A stretch of DNA of 64,000 bases, from positions 14,136,001 through 14,200,000 of the forward strand of contig CM075943.1 of the NCBI GenBank assembly GCA_038030265.1. The letters are read 5' to 3'. Source of the stretch: Corythucha ciliata (lineage: Eukaryota > Arthropoda > Insecta > Hemiptera > Tingidae). The notes beneath the pieces are model-generated. The model did no database searches and was not told where the DNA came from. It was given only the letters and a program-made list of their open reading frames with translations. Positions 39,337 through 51,490 of the stretch are shown piece by piece. The position numbers and the translations under genes are program-made. Every line of letters starts with the position of its first letter. Within the stretch, counting starts at the first letter, position 1.

Positions 39337-40309
39337 ACAATTCTTGGCTTATTCAGAAAGCAAGTTTGTCCATCACTCTGGGAAAAAACGTTAATTCATG
39401 GCTAAAACTTAAATAATAGCTAATTCGCGGGTTCAACTGAGAAAGCGCCTATTCGCGCCATCTGAACGGCTTCGCGGGACGGGACGCGAGACGGTCTTGA
39501 AAATGGTTTGCGAGACGGGACGCGGGACCAAGCCTAAATAAGCGGTCGTCCCGCGGGAAATCGATTTTGTTTGTTTTTTTAACTAAAAAGTGAGGTGAAC
39601 GAGTGAAACCAAATAATGCGTTTGCCATCTTTGAATCAATGTAACAGAAAATTCATGTCATTGGCCCAAAAATTTCCAACACATCAAATTCCTCTTATAT
39701 TATCCTTCCCATGCCCGTTCCCACTATTCGATGCGAAGAATAATTTCAGTGAAATTTTAAAACTTGCGAAATTTTGCTTGTCTGCACGTTTGTAAAGGGC
39801 TGTATTTCGGTACCTATAGGCAATAAAAGGAATTGTTGACCAGTAAATTTAGCCTTCTAAATTCACTTTTCAAGCATTTTTTATTACATTTTGAAGTTGA
39901 AGAGTGTTAACTCTCCCGAAAAATTTATCGTTCTTTCAACATTTAGGGTAAGGTGGGGTAATTGGGAACAAAATTTGAACGTTTCACCTTCCCCTTACTG
40001 CGAGGACTGCGTAAAGCGAGTAAACTATTTTTGTGGCGTTCACACTATATATGCCGGCAGATTCAATGCACTCAGTAATTGAGTCAAATTATAGAAAAAA
40101 GGTAGTCTGGGCTTCAAGCGAATGGTCAACTGTGACAACCAGCAGTCGATTCAATCCTAATCCGTGCGATGTCTTTGTTTGCACTTACAAAGAGGTCAAG
40201 AACTGGAAGGGAATCCAAGAATCCGTATTGAGCAGGGCGTGCAGTTGGAGGCAAAAGCGTCGCTTGAATATGAAGAAAAATGAGAACTGTGTACTTTTGT
40301 ACACTTCAT
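39337..40309. repeat. Third copy of the 15201-type segment, joined to the 33304-type segment
   Basis: Begins abruptly at ACAATTCTTGGCTTATTCAG, which corresponds to about 32697 of the second copy, and stays collinear to 33661. It is interrupted at 40310 by the GACGTC-type element. Confidence 0.9.
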
Positions 40310-41477
40310 CCCAACTAGCACAATTTAGTCGTCTCGACGTCGGGAAACATGACCCGACGTCATCAGGCGACTTCACATCGACTTCGCCACTACCAAAATA
40401 CGACCAAAGCGGTGGTATACATTTGAGTTGTGACGACGTCACCCAGCGACTACTGGTTGCACGAAGTTGCTATATCCGTAATACAGCCATACTACAAGAT
40501 GCTGTAGTATATTTGTACAACAGATTTCTGTATTACAACACTTCTACGATTTTCTGTTCAAAATCTAACTGATATTACACAAGATAATAGCTCCTCAGAC
40601 CAAATGTCGCCTTGACTACAGTATGATGTTCAATAGGGGTATTCATGCTCTGAAGTTTAACATATGTTATCGACGTAAACCCTGTTATTTCGTATTTTTT
40701 GTGTTCAGTTTCTCCGTTTCTATGGCCTTACCCATCTGTTCGGAATTTAGCAAATAACAAATACAAGGTTTAACATTTTTCATGAATACCCCTAATATTT
40801 GTACTACAAGTCGCAAAGTGTTAAAAATAATTACACTGTTGGTGTGCGGTCAACGAAAGCCACTCGAAGAGCGGGGTGCCTCACGACATGATGCTCATGG
40901 ACGGCCTTCTTTATTCCAAATACACGACGTTATATCTGGGGCTATCAGTCCAATTCTTTTCCGTCAAAAACACAAACGAGTATCATTTCATCGACTGATA
41001 TTTTATTTTAACTCTTAGAAATGAGTTCCCCCTTGAAACAACACCGTGAGATTAATTCATTATTCAAATTTATGAGTGGTGAGAAATTTAAAAGTGTTTT
41101 AAAAATATAGTTTCTTGCGCTGGTTAGTCAAGTACCTACCTGTTTTGTGATAGATTACTATTTAAAGCAGAATTTGGTACTTGAAAATCATAATTACGTG
41201 CAAATGAGACATTTGCCAAAAAAATAAATAAATAGAAAATCCTTTAAAATGGCGTTGTCGGATATATGTAGGAAAAACATAATATTCCCGACCATGAGTT
41301 GCAATTGGTTAATAACTGTGTACATGATACGACCTCAAGTTATTTATTTGTAACGAAGTTGTAATATTCACGACCACAGGTTATGATTTGGAACACAATT
41401 CTGTACAACTCTCGACAAGAGGTCGAGAAGTAGACCAAGTTTGTATGTGAGTTATAAAAGTCTGTACGAAACACAAC

Positions 41478-41612
41478 TGGGGCCGTATTCCGAAGCCGTG
41501 TGAAAATGCCGCAAAAAGCGGTTGCTATAGCGGGATAATGTTATTTCTTATTCGGCGTCCTTGGATCCCGCTTGCGGCATTTTTTCCCGACCGTTCAGAA
41601 TAAGGCCCCTGG
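41478..41612. mobile_element. Small palindromic element with GGGGCC-TATTC-GAA ends
   Basis: GGGGCCGTATTCCGAA at the left and the inverse of GGGGCCTTATTCTGAA at the right, with an inner paired block AATGCCGCAA-AGCGG / CCGCTTGCGGCATT. About 135 bp in all; no coding capacity. Confidence 0.65.
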
Positions 41613-41710
41613 TCGGATGAAGTAAGAAAACAAATAATAGTTTTGGCGCCAAAGCCACCGGTGAGTGAGAGATAAGAAAGAGTCGGTGTAGTGATTTCAT
41701 TGACTTTGGA

Positions 41711-42282
41711 GTGCCGGTGATGTGTTTCGTACCCTGTAAATGTGTTACAGGCAACAAATTGAAATGGCCAGTAACCAAGCATGACGTTAGACTTCTTCAA
41801 AAAGACTCGAATAGTGAACCTGCAAAGACTTGGCTCACATACGATGGTATCGTGAAGGCCAAAGATATATCTGACTTCGAGCGGGCGTCGACGATTGCAA
41901 ATCGGCTGTGTCACGGGCGGCATCGGCATCTGCATCGCCATCAGCATCGCCATGGTTACTGGAGCATGAGAGTACTGCTGAGGGCTGTTAATCGCAGTTG
42001 ATTGATCGCATTGATGGAGAAATATCGACTAAACTGGAATTATTCACAACTTCAGATCCTACATCTTCGATCAAACTTTCAGCACGACTACTTCCAGAAT
42101 CATCTCTCTTCGAGTATTTTCTTCAGTCGTCGGTAGTACGACGAGGAAGACTTGAACCGCTTCATCGCGCGCGACTTACTGGCGGACACAAACTACTAAC
42201 TGATAAAAACCAAAAACGTCTTCAAAAATTTCAATTCCCCGACGTCGTAAAAACGTTATTCAGTTCCTTGTTTATAGACTGA
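41711..42282 (+). CDS. Two unrecognised overlapping frames in the GACGTC-type element
   Basis: Frames at 41711-42001 and 41998-42282 overlap by 4 bp. The first starts near MCFVPCKCVTGNKLKWPV and ends in a His/Arg repeat made by CATCGGCATCTGCATCGCC-like DNA. The second is basic and without motif. They may be remnants of the element's own gene. I recognise no family, and coding is uncertain. Confidence 0.2.
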
Positions 42283-42597
42283 AAATATATCGTTATTATG
42301 ACGTCTGGGGGACGTCAACGACTTCACGCATAAGAATGCGACGGCAGAGAAACGTCGTCCGGGTCGCCTTAATTATAATGATTGACCCTATGGTAGAAAA
42401 ATTGTCAGAATTCTGAAGTACATTCTCACGACGACGCTTCGACCTCTCTATTCTTAATTACGTTTATGATATAATGATGCGACCTCAAAGCGACGTCATA
42501 AACTTGTAGTACAATGTTATGACGAAAACATAACGTCGGAAAACTGTACTACACATTCCTGACATCGCAGCAACGGCATAATTTTGAGGATAAGCGT

Positions 42598-44344
42598 TCT
42601 GGGTAAAACCGGTGTCTTGATCGGCGTTGATCGGCGTCTTGAACGCGACGATCAAGCTGGGTAAAAATTACAGACCAAGTGGGGAAACAGTTTGAGACAA
42701 GCGACAGACCAACTGGGTAAAAGTGATTAAATCGGTAGTTCGAGAAACCGTGCAGTATAAGTGTATTTATTGTACATGAGATCCAAGTCCTTCTTGTACC
42801 GCTCCCAACATTGCTCCACAAATTCAGCCTTTTGTTGAGAGATTTTTTTTACCGGATTCACCATGCCTCGTTTTAAGCTAGCTAACTTCATATTGGTCTC
42901 CATTTGGACCTGAGAAAGCGGAGTGATGACTAGATGGATGTTAGGGTGAGGTACGTAAAATTGCTTCCGGAAATCTGCATGAAATGATTCAGCCCCATTC
43001 GTGGTTCGCAAGTGGTTGTCAGGTGGGGCAGCAGCCCAGAGAGTAGGGGGAAAAAGAGAATCATCTTCAACGTAGTTGACATGTATGTAGTAAGCGAACT
43101 GTGTACCTGCTGATGGGGCCGTCATCATCAATGAAGTAAATGCGTTGTACACCATTTCTGGCGGAAAGAAACTGAGGCCGAAGATGCTTGAGCCACATAC
43201 CCACATGGGTTCAATCGCGATACGCTCTTAACAAACTCCTATTTTTTTGAATTCGACGAAACCATGCTTGGTGGAGATGGAAATTACAACCACGTATTTG
43301 GCATTCCGGAAATTGATCCATGGCGGCAACGTGCGCTGCTTTTTCAAAGTCGAGATGCAAGTACTTCATCTGCATGTTTTTCCGGCACACGTGTTAACAA
43401 AGTTGCTTAAGCGCATTCCACAATTCAGTGTAGTCTTCCTTGGACTTACCCTTCAAAAAAGAAAAAACAACGGGTAAATGGAAGCCTTCCGAGTAGGCGT
43501 GAACCGTGTACAATTGATGGTAAAATTTTGGAGCGTAAGTAAAAGTCCCATCCCATCTGCTATCACGTGAACTGCAGTGGTGAGCAATTCTAGATTTTTC
43601 GGGGTTGTGAAAATTGGTAAGTCCCTCTCACTTTTCATAAAACACCATTTCTCGCTTTCACCGAACAGTTTTACTGGTTTTCATAAAGCTGTTTTTGACA
43701 CTCGCCAATAGATTTCGGGATACCGAGCATAATCTTTCTCCGAGCGGTGTACATAGTTCTTCTTATAAGGCCCATGTTATGGTGAGGTAGATCAGTTACA
43801 TCCGAGCTTGACATTTCCATTCTTATGAGTTTGTTAGGTTTCGTCGATACATCTTCTACAGCTTTTCTTTTCAAAATTGAGGAAAGTTTTTCAAGTTCGA
43901 TACTTTCCACTTCTTTAGGTTCATGATTGTGGTCATGTTTGGTTGATAACACTCGAGTCACTTCTCTGTCCGTTGTTAATAACACCTTACACTTTCTGTT
44001 CGAACACCTGAAACTCACTGCACCATCAGTCATCACTCTAAATTCAGTAAATTTATATCGGTCGACCACTATTGCATTCCTCCCGCGTTGACTTAAATAC
44101 TTAGACTCGATTTTCACATCCATTTTACTCTCTATCACTCTGGCAATTGAACTCGATAGTGATTACATGATGAACGGTGATCGCTGAACCATCCTCTACT
44201 CGATACCGATTACATTATAAAAGGTGGTCGTTGAACCGGACTGATTCGTTGTTTGTTTATAACTTTACCCAGTTGGTTCCTCACTCGTTTACCCAGTTGG
44301 ACTGTCGCGGGCCCCGTCCCGCTGTCACTATTTACCCACTTGGA
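42598..44344 (-). mobile_element. Mutator-like element (MULE)
   Basis: Both ends carry CTGGGTAAA-type words: forward at 42600, 42658 and 42713, and inverted at 44269-44340, where the outermost is CCAAGTGGGTAAATAG. CCAACTGGGTAAA is the commonest form. Between them lies a minus-strand MULE transposase with a FLYWCH finger. A target duplication of the usual 8-11 bp was not found, partly because both flanks are themselves repeat junctions. Length is about 1.75 kb. Confidence 0.8.
42727..44138 (-). pseudogene. MULE transposase with N-terminal FLYWCH zinc finger, frameshifted
   Basis: The first 155 codons (44138-43671) carry a FLYWCH finger: RGRNAIVVDRYKF, then FRCSNRKCK and KHDHNHEP supply the Cys2His2 ligands. 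The transposase core follows. It has VHVIADG with the first catalytic Asp (43558 region), YAPKFYHQLYTVH, then LDFEKAAHVAAM with the second Asp, and GCNFHLHQAWFRRIQ with the C/H motif. The C-terminal frame (43206-42727) has TTNGAESFHADFRK, typical of MULE C-termini. Breaks occur after residue 155, at a 5-bp duplication just after IADG, and near 43400 and 43230. Inactive. Confidence 0.88.
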
Positions 44345-44347
44345 ACT

Positions 44348-47300
44348 CCTAAAAATAGATTTGTTAAGACTGTGCAGTAGAAATGAAATCCCTAGTCGAT
44401 ACCGCATTCTCAATTTTTGAATTTACCTTCATGCAAAAATTTCGTTGACGCACTCAATTCAGAAGACAATTTGGGCGCTTTTAAAGTGTATTCAAACAGA
44501 AAATTTACATTTATTACGCGGTATGAACGGTTCTAAACATGATTTTGGCATTCCTGCAAAATTTGGGAATCGAGGGTTATAATACAACCTTTTACCTGTC
44601 ACTCTGTTTTCAAGGAATGTAGGAAAATTACGGGAAGATATTATATTGTTTGTATATATCCCACCAACTCCTCTGAATGATGGGCCTCACACCCTCTCAC
44701 CACCGTAAAAAAAAACACACAATCACGGCCCTCACTCTACGATCGCAGACACCAGCAGTTGAGGTGCTTACTGTGAATCGTTGTGTGCAAACTTTAAAGT
44801 CCCGCTAACACGAGGCACCGGGGGCACGAGGCACGATGAAAGGCGGGAGCAATTGCAGGCAATTCCGATAAGGAGTGGACGAGAAAACGATCGTAAATAA
44901 AAGGCTCGTGTGGTCACTCCCAGGGGATCCACTTCGTCTCATCCATAGCAACTTTAGTATCTCCTCCGTTGGGACGATAGTTGTCACAGCTCTGAAAAAA
45001 TTCTAGTTTTGGGGGTCAAATAATGTTACAGTCAAAGCGTGCTAGTTTGTGTTCATAGTATCACCTGTCTATAACCTAGCTGAACCAATTTTTCCAATTT
45101 CTACACTTCTTTCAAACGGTAATCATATAAAACGCTGTAGGAAGCAGGTTATTGTCGCAGAATCACGAAGTAATCTCACGTGAGAACCACGTTTGATAAA
45201 ATCCCTTGAACTTATCCAGAACTGTAAGGCCTGAGGGGGGGAGATGCGCATTCAAGATTTATACGGTAGTACATATCCCATAAACGAAACTTATGGAGAA
45301 TGATTGTAAGAGACTTAAAAGTTATGTACTGTGCATTCGCTTTTAAACCTTCAATAAGCATTTTAATCTTGCACGATAAATATTCCTTATATTCGAGCAT
45401 CTCACAGCAAATGTGATATTCTTAAACCAATGTTTATTTCCTACAAGGCTTTCTGTTTGCCTTCTGATATTGCAGTTTAAATAAACGGGAGATAAAAAAT
45501 ACGTCCCAAAAAGAGTAAATTATTTCATTTGGCTGGCTGAAACCCTTCGAATTGGGCTTACATTGGTTCACACACATTATCTTGATGTCGTGAGATAAAA
45601 GACCTCACGAGGAATTGGCAGGGAAAATGTTTGTGACTGTTACACTGTTTCCTTGGGGAGATAACATTCTCCCATGCAAAAGATTTGATCGAAATGCACA
45701 TTCTGTGACAATCTGACGATCACAACTGGGAAAATTTTGCTTTTCAATTTGATCTTTTAAAAACGTTGATGGAAAATATTTATGGGTCGAGATTTTTGAA
45801 GAATGTACAAAATATCGCCCATCATTTAAGAGATGTGACGGAGAAGCATATCGCAGCAGAAAAATCCCCCCTCCACCACTCTCGACAGGGGGAAATGTTT
45901 GAAAAGCAGCTTTGGATGGAGGGGTAGGGCGGTCATCGAATAAATATTGAGCCCCTTTCCGTCATCTCTTCATCATTCCCATCATACCCAAAATTCTTTC
46001 TTTTTCGAACATTTTTTCCTGAGCTCGCACTCCCAGCATTGTCGGATCAATATGAAACGTTAGGACGGACTTTTTTTTTCTTGATCAGTCAGTCCATCCA
46101 GCTGAAAAAAAATGCAAAGTAGAAATTATGTGAGAGATATTGACAGAGAGTGTGCGAAAGGCACGTGCCTGTCCGAATATTTCAAACGTTTGGCTGTCAA
46201 TTCCTTTCCTCATTGGGTCACTGATAACACCGCATTTTTCCAATTTTCATTGTTCAATCAAATCACGGGAATTGAAATTTTTGAACGGAATCCCGTTTTA
46301 TCACGCCGTGTTGTGGGGGGGGGGGGTTCTGAACCAAATTGTTGACAGCATTGAAAAGTACGTTCAGCGTCACTTTTTTGACTTCAAAAGCCGGTTATTA
46401 GGAAAAAAGGATTGCACTAAAGAAATGAAAAAAAAAAAAAAAAATCAACCTCACCTTTTGAAAAAAAAAAAAGTATTCTCTTTCTCCCTCTTTGTTTATT
46501 CAACGCTCATAGCTTGCAACCATGCAGCCTAGAAAGTTCAGTTTTATAAAAAGAGGCTTAATATTAGTAAAAGCAATTCACGGAATTTAAAGTTATATAC
46601 TATTTTTCAAACGCCGCTCTTCTCAAGTATTATTCCTCCTTACTATTGAAACTTTTGTTGTACTGAGAACAATGAAACTCGGAAAATGCTAGGAAGAAAG
46701 TGGTTTGAGATTATTGATTCGGTTAAAATGAAGTTGTCCGTGCGAGTTCTAGCGGGAAGAGCCGAAATTACAATTTTTATCCGGAGGTCACTAGTTTTTT
46801 TTTTTTTATTTACAATTATTTGAAAATAGTAAAATGTCCCTTGAATTTACCATAAAGCTGGCAATAAGCTTGAAGATGTTACGTGTATATAACATTCGTA
46901 TAGTCGAGGCTCGAATAACCATTTCTCAGTATCTCTACGCCGAGTGTCCAAACTTGTATGAAACTTTCATTCGTTTCCTAATCTGTTTCAAATGTACAGT
47001 TTGAAACAATGTTCTGATTTAAGCGAGTCTGATTCCTCTTTTCAAACAGAATCTTCGCCGCCTCCGCACCCTTCATTGTCTTCATTAGAGTTTCAAACGT
47101 CAAGAATGATTGGAAGTTTTAATTACTACCCATTGTTCGTTAACTTTTTTGATGGATATCAAACCCAGGGCTCTCCTTAAAAGTGCGATTTATCCTTCGC
47201 CCTTTTTTCTTATGAACCCAAACGTATCAAATTTGGACTAGAATTTTTTTCTATTCAAGTGGAGATAATTATCGAAAATGAGGCAACTACTGGAGCAGTT

Positions 47301-48415
47301 TCCAGGAGGTTGAAGTGGCCATTATAGAGAACATTAGACAAAGACGTACACCCCGTTCTGTTGATTTTCAACAGGGTGGCTAGACCTGCTTTCTGCGGGA
47401 CAGTCAATACAAACGTGTTTCAGAGACCCTTCCCCTCTCACCCAGCGCTTCATTACCCAACAAGAACTATGATCCTCTTTAGTTAGCGGACGACGTTCCT
47501 TTGGACTTGAGAGCTAACTTGATTTATCAACATGACGAGCGCTCTTGCCCATTGCTGCGACAACAATATTGTTTCTCAACGAGAGCTTCAAATTGGAATC
47601 ATAATGAGGGTTGGCGGTGGGGCGGGTAGAGGCAATGGCATTATAGTAACAGATGAAGTTCGACTGAAGTGCGATTATTTTTGAAGGTAGCGGTGGACAG
47701 CGAGGGGAAGAAACTTTCACTGAAGTCACAGTGCGGCTAAGTTCGAAATGAACGAGAAGTTTCCACCAATTTTGCTATATTCAAGAGATCCGCTTAGCCC
47801 TCACTGAACATTTCGGCTTAAACACGTCTCCGGCTAAAATGTTCACCATTCTTGAATACCTCCAACCATGCCAGCCTTTTTCCCGTATTTTCAATATCAA
47901 CATCTACTTATTACGAAACTTTATAGTGCTCAATCATATCATTATTGAACTTTTTTTCCTTCGCAGCACGCTATACCATAATCCCTCGACGCATTCAATT
48001 TGGAATTCGATTTTTTTTTTTTATACTGGCCAATCACTCGCTCACCGATAAAAGAAATAATGACGGAAGCCATTTCCGTAATGCGAAACTATTTTTACCT
48101 GTCCAATTTAGAAAACCTTTTACTTCAGGATGGACTTCTCTCCCTCACTTCGGTAAAAAGAACAGATAAGTTTTTGTAACCCCTTAAAGTTGGAAATTGG
48201 ATTTTTTTTTTGCCCCGGTTATACGTACAACGATGAGAGTAGTTTTGCCTCTGACGAGGTGGGTGTGTAAAGGTCATTTAATGTCTTTATAACGGATAAA
48301 AACCAACGTTTTTATGATGTTTGCTTGTGCTGTTGTTAATATAAACCCGTTTTACGTTATTAGAGCGGTGTAGTTCAAACAATGCTTTGACATAATCACC
48401 GCCTCGTGCACTTGA
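44348..48415. repeat. Large duplicated block, second copy
   Basis: Collinear with 33757-38148. A deletion relative to the first copy lies at 44475-44525, and a GAGGCACGGGGGCACGAGGCAC-like local duplication near 44811-44834. No gene is seen. After 48415 the two copies part, as the first runs into the 38149 insertion. Confidence 0.88.
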
Positions 48416-48625
48416 AAAATATTAAAACTCGTATTTGTACTAATGAGTGTAGTTCCTGGAACCTGAGAAATAATTGTAATAACACAAATACGAAATACAG
48501 CAGCGTTTTTATAAACTTTTTTTTTAAATGTCAAAGCAATTTGACATGATTGTGTGAATTAAAAGTCACTGTGAGCTCATTTTCTGAAATACCTACTTTC
48601 TAAGCACGGCCTGTCACATCACTGT
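48416..48625. other. Unique spacer, no gene seen
   Basis: Short AT-rich spacer between the duplicated block and the Harbinger-type MITE. Nothing was recognised. Confidence 0.5.
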
Positions 48626-48628
48626 TTA

Positions 48629-48824
48629 AGCGCCCCATACACTGTCAGTTTAACTGAAGGCAATCGTGAGGCCGTCGATCGGGGTTACCCACACATTTTC
48701 AGTTAATCTGAAGGCCATGGACTGCAGTCCACCTGCAGTCCGTGAAAACTGAAGGTCTGTGGCCGTAGGACCGGCTAGGGTCGGGCGACGGCCTGCGGGC
48801 AATAGCATAGTGTATGAGGGCGCT
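48629..48824. mobile_element. Harbinger-type MITE, 196 bp
   Basis: The ends are AGCGCCCCATACACT and the inverse of AGCGCCCTCATACACT, with TTA on both sides (48626-48628, 48825-48827). A 3-bp TTA duplication fits PIF/Harbinger. The interior holds several CAGTTTAACTGAAGG-like small palindromes. Confidence 0.85.
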
Positions 48825-48840
48825 TTAGACGGAGAGGAGA

Positions 48841-49362
48841 GTGCCTAATTTACTGACCCATCAGAGTTATCTCTACTGACCGGGTACTTACAATGCTCGG
48901 TACGAGCTGAAATTTTGCAAACAACTTACTCGTGGGTCAATACGACTCGCCCTAAAATTTGATCTCAATCGGTTGCGGCAAACTCGGGAAAATCCGGGAG
49001 TGTCTAATTTACTGACCAGGGTTTTCTCTACTGACCGGACACTTGAAATGCTCGGATCAAGCTGAAATTTGGCATACGATTTACTCTTTGGCCAAAACGA
49101 CGATTGTAAGTACCTGGTCCGAAGGATTTCCCGAGTTTCCCTCAACCGATCGGGATTAAATTTCAGGGCAAGTCGTATTGACCCACGCTTAAAACTGTAT
49201 GCAAAATTTTAGGTTAATTCGAGCCATTACCAGTACCTGTTCCGTAGAGAAAACACTCTGAGGAAAACCCGTCTGGTTTGTTGTATGTAAAATGTAACCT
49301 TGATCTGAGCATTTCAAGTACCTGATCAGTAAAGATAACTCAGGGTCAGTAAATTAGGAATT
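48841..49362. repeat. Composite direct and inverted repeat element
   Basis: A unit of about 159 bp starting GTGCCTAATTTACTGACC is present at 48841 and 49000, each with CTCTACTGACCGG and TGCTCGG words. The same unit occurs inverted in two further pieces ending near 49362 (inverse of CCTAATTTACTGACC). The whole can fold as a long hairpin. No coding frame. Confidence 0.75.
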
Positions 49363-49375
49363 CCCGACCGAGAGC

Positions 49376-49825
49376 TGGCGACAGTACCAGTCAACCGGAA
49401 GAACATAGTCATGAAACTAGCTCCATTGGGGAGATAATGATGAGCTGAGTACGAATATGAACGTCTGCCTGGGGCATTTATCCTCATCAGCCAATCACAA
49501 TCTCTGGAAATGATACATGAATTAACCGGAACAAATTACAAGTAGAACAAATTGGTTTTAATGATTTCTAGGTTTCTTTAGAATGTGTTTCAACTATAGT
49601 TCTAGGGGATGTTGGAACAAACCTGCTGTTTCAGACCACCTATAACAAAATCTATGTTATTTTGTGTTCATTTTTGGGTTCATGCTTCCATTCCCTCCCC
49701 CCCCCTTGTTACCTCCCGACGACGTATATAATATAATTATGGAAACTGAAGCCCTATCCCGCAGACCCCCACCGCCCACGCCTCCCTAATGCCTATGATG
49801 CTTCCGTTTTTGATTTATGAAAAAT
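49376..49825. other. No gene seen
   Basis: Unique DNA with a C-run near 49697-49706. No repeat or frame is supported here. Confidence 0.5.
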
Positions 49826-49833
49826 GTTCGCAG

Positions 49834-49962
49834 GATCAACTAACTAGATGGAATTCTGCAATCTCACAAGCCGAACGGGATTTAACTCTCAAAGACAAAG
49901 TTTGTGCCCTTCATTTTCAAGAAGAGGGCATCTTGAACACTGGCGGACCGACACCTATCGGG
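49834..49962 (+). pseudogene. THAP zinc-finger domain, partial exon
   Basis: A TTCGCAG acceptor-like site precedes a frame with RWNSAI, then KVCALHFQEE. These match the second half of the THAP domain, a C2CH DNA-binding finger found in P-element-like transposases and many insect proteins: the Trp, then Cys and His of the VCxLHF motif. The first two Cys would lie in an earlier exon that I cannot find. The frame meets a stop two bases into the foldback element at 49963, which split this sequence. Confidence 0.6.
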
Positions 49963-50929
49963 TAGAGGTGAGGTGTGATTTCACTGTCGGTCGGTCGGTG
50001 TTAGTCACTGTGACTACTCCGTCACTGTTGGCTCCGGTGACGACCATATTGAAATCACCGTTCCGACCCCTCTAACGGTGACATTCCTTTTCACTTATAA
50101 TCGCCTCTTCATTCGTCACTTCTATCGCTTCACTGCGCTAGAGTCTCTTGAATTAAAATTGGAGCCGTCACCTAGCCATCTCGCAGGTTACCACATAACA
50201 CTTTACCAGTTCCTCTATTGCCCAATGAACTCAGTAGCATTCTCCCCAAGTCTGTTGACTTTTTTTCTTGGACTTATCGTTAGTATTGAACCTTTAGTGT
50301 TAATATATTTTTATTCACTTCGTTTTCCAAGACCTGTGCTACAGTAATCTTGCATAATTTTACTTTATTTAAAAACACCTTCCTAGGCAGGGGCGAAGCC
50401 AGCCCTTGACCAAGGGGTAGGTGCATTCTGAAAGTATAAATCCTTCAGGATAACCACATTGTGTTTCGTCGGTGATCACACACAAAAAAAAGCGGTTTGG
50501 CATTTGGTTGCTGTGCTGTCTGTTCTGTTATATGTTCACTTGTTCAGACTTGAGGTGGTGTCTTGGTCTCTTGGTGTTGGTGAGATATCCCTCTACCACT
50601 CCGGGGGGTTGACCCAGCACCACCAACACCAGGCGGCGCACGCGCTGTGAGACCCATTTTGCCACATTGCCGAATTGGGCCCTATACTCCCGCAAAACGT
50701 ATTCACGTTATTAATTTCTCGGATTTCGTGAATAAAAAAATCAATTTCAACGGGTTTTGTCGCTCACTAAACCAATATCGCAAGGGTGACAAAATTCAAA
50801 GGCCAAAACTGCCGTTTTTGCGCCATAAAATACGATTTTCGTAGACAGACGCGGATTCAGGATTTGCTCAAGGAGGTGCTAGAGAAATGGTGTGCTTCGA
50901 TCTACTAAAACTGGTTTGACAGCCTTTTT

Positions 50930-51490
50930 GCTGCCTCAAAATAGCTAAAACTATAGCTATTCCCACTATAAAAACGGCTAAACTAACAACTCACGTCCAG
51001 AAATACAAAACTGACGATTCGCGTTTTGAAAATGGTTAAAACTGACTTAACGCGTCCTAAAAATATGGCTAAACTGGCGATTGGTGAACTTCAGAAAATG
51101 CCTGAAAAGATCATGATTTTCCGCCCGAAAGTAGCTAAATCGATCATTTGTGAGCTAAAATTGATCAAACTGGCCATTCTTGTAAATATGACCATAATGC
51201 GTGCCTTTGGCTTGACGGACTAATCGAGCCCCGAAAACGGCCAAAATGACTTCACGCGCCCTGGAAATGAATAATAAGATTATTCCTGCCCTGAAAATGG
51301 CAAAATAGACCATTCGGAGCCCCGAAAATGGCTAACCTGGCTGTTTTCGTCTTGACTTGGGACGTACTATTCGCGCCTATAAGTCGAAAGACTGGCTTTA
51401 TGCGCCCTAAAATGGCAATTATGGCTATTCAATCCTGGAAATCTTCAAAACTGACTCTATGTGCCCTGAAAAGCTGTGCACAACGAAGTG
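50930..51490. repeat. Minisatellite family C in the left arm
   Basis: Degenerate units of about 30 bp of the type AAACTGACGATTCGCGCCCTGAAAATGGC, read on this strand as the inverse of the right arm. The same unit is at 24541-24645 and 26507-27175. Confidence 0.75.

Larger units (their letters stand above)
40310..42597. mobile_element. Second GACGTC-type element, right end missing
   Basis: It starts CCCAACTAGCACAATTTAG, close to the terminus at 24646, followed at once by CGACGTCG words. GACGTC-rich subterminal repeats return at 42235-42570, with phrases such as GTAGTACAATGTTATGACG. The right terminus is absent, because a MULE begins at about 42598. The interior holds a small inverted repeat at 41478-41612 and two unrecognised frames (41711-42001 and 41998-42282). 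Confidence 0.65.
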
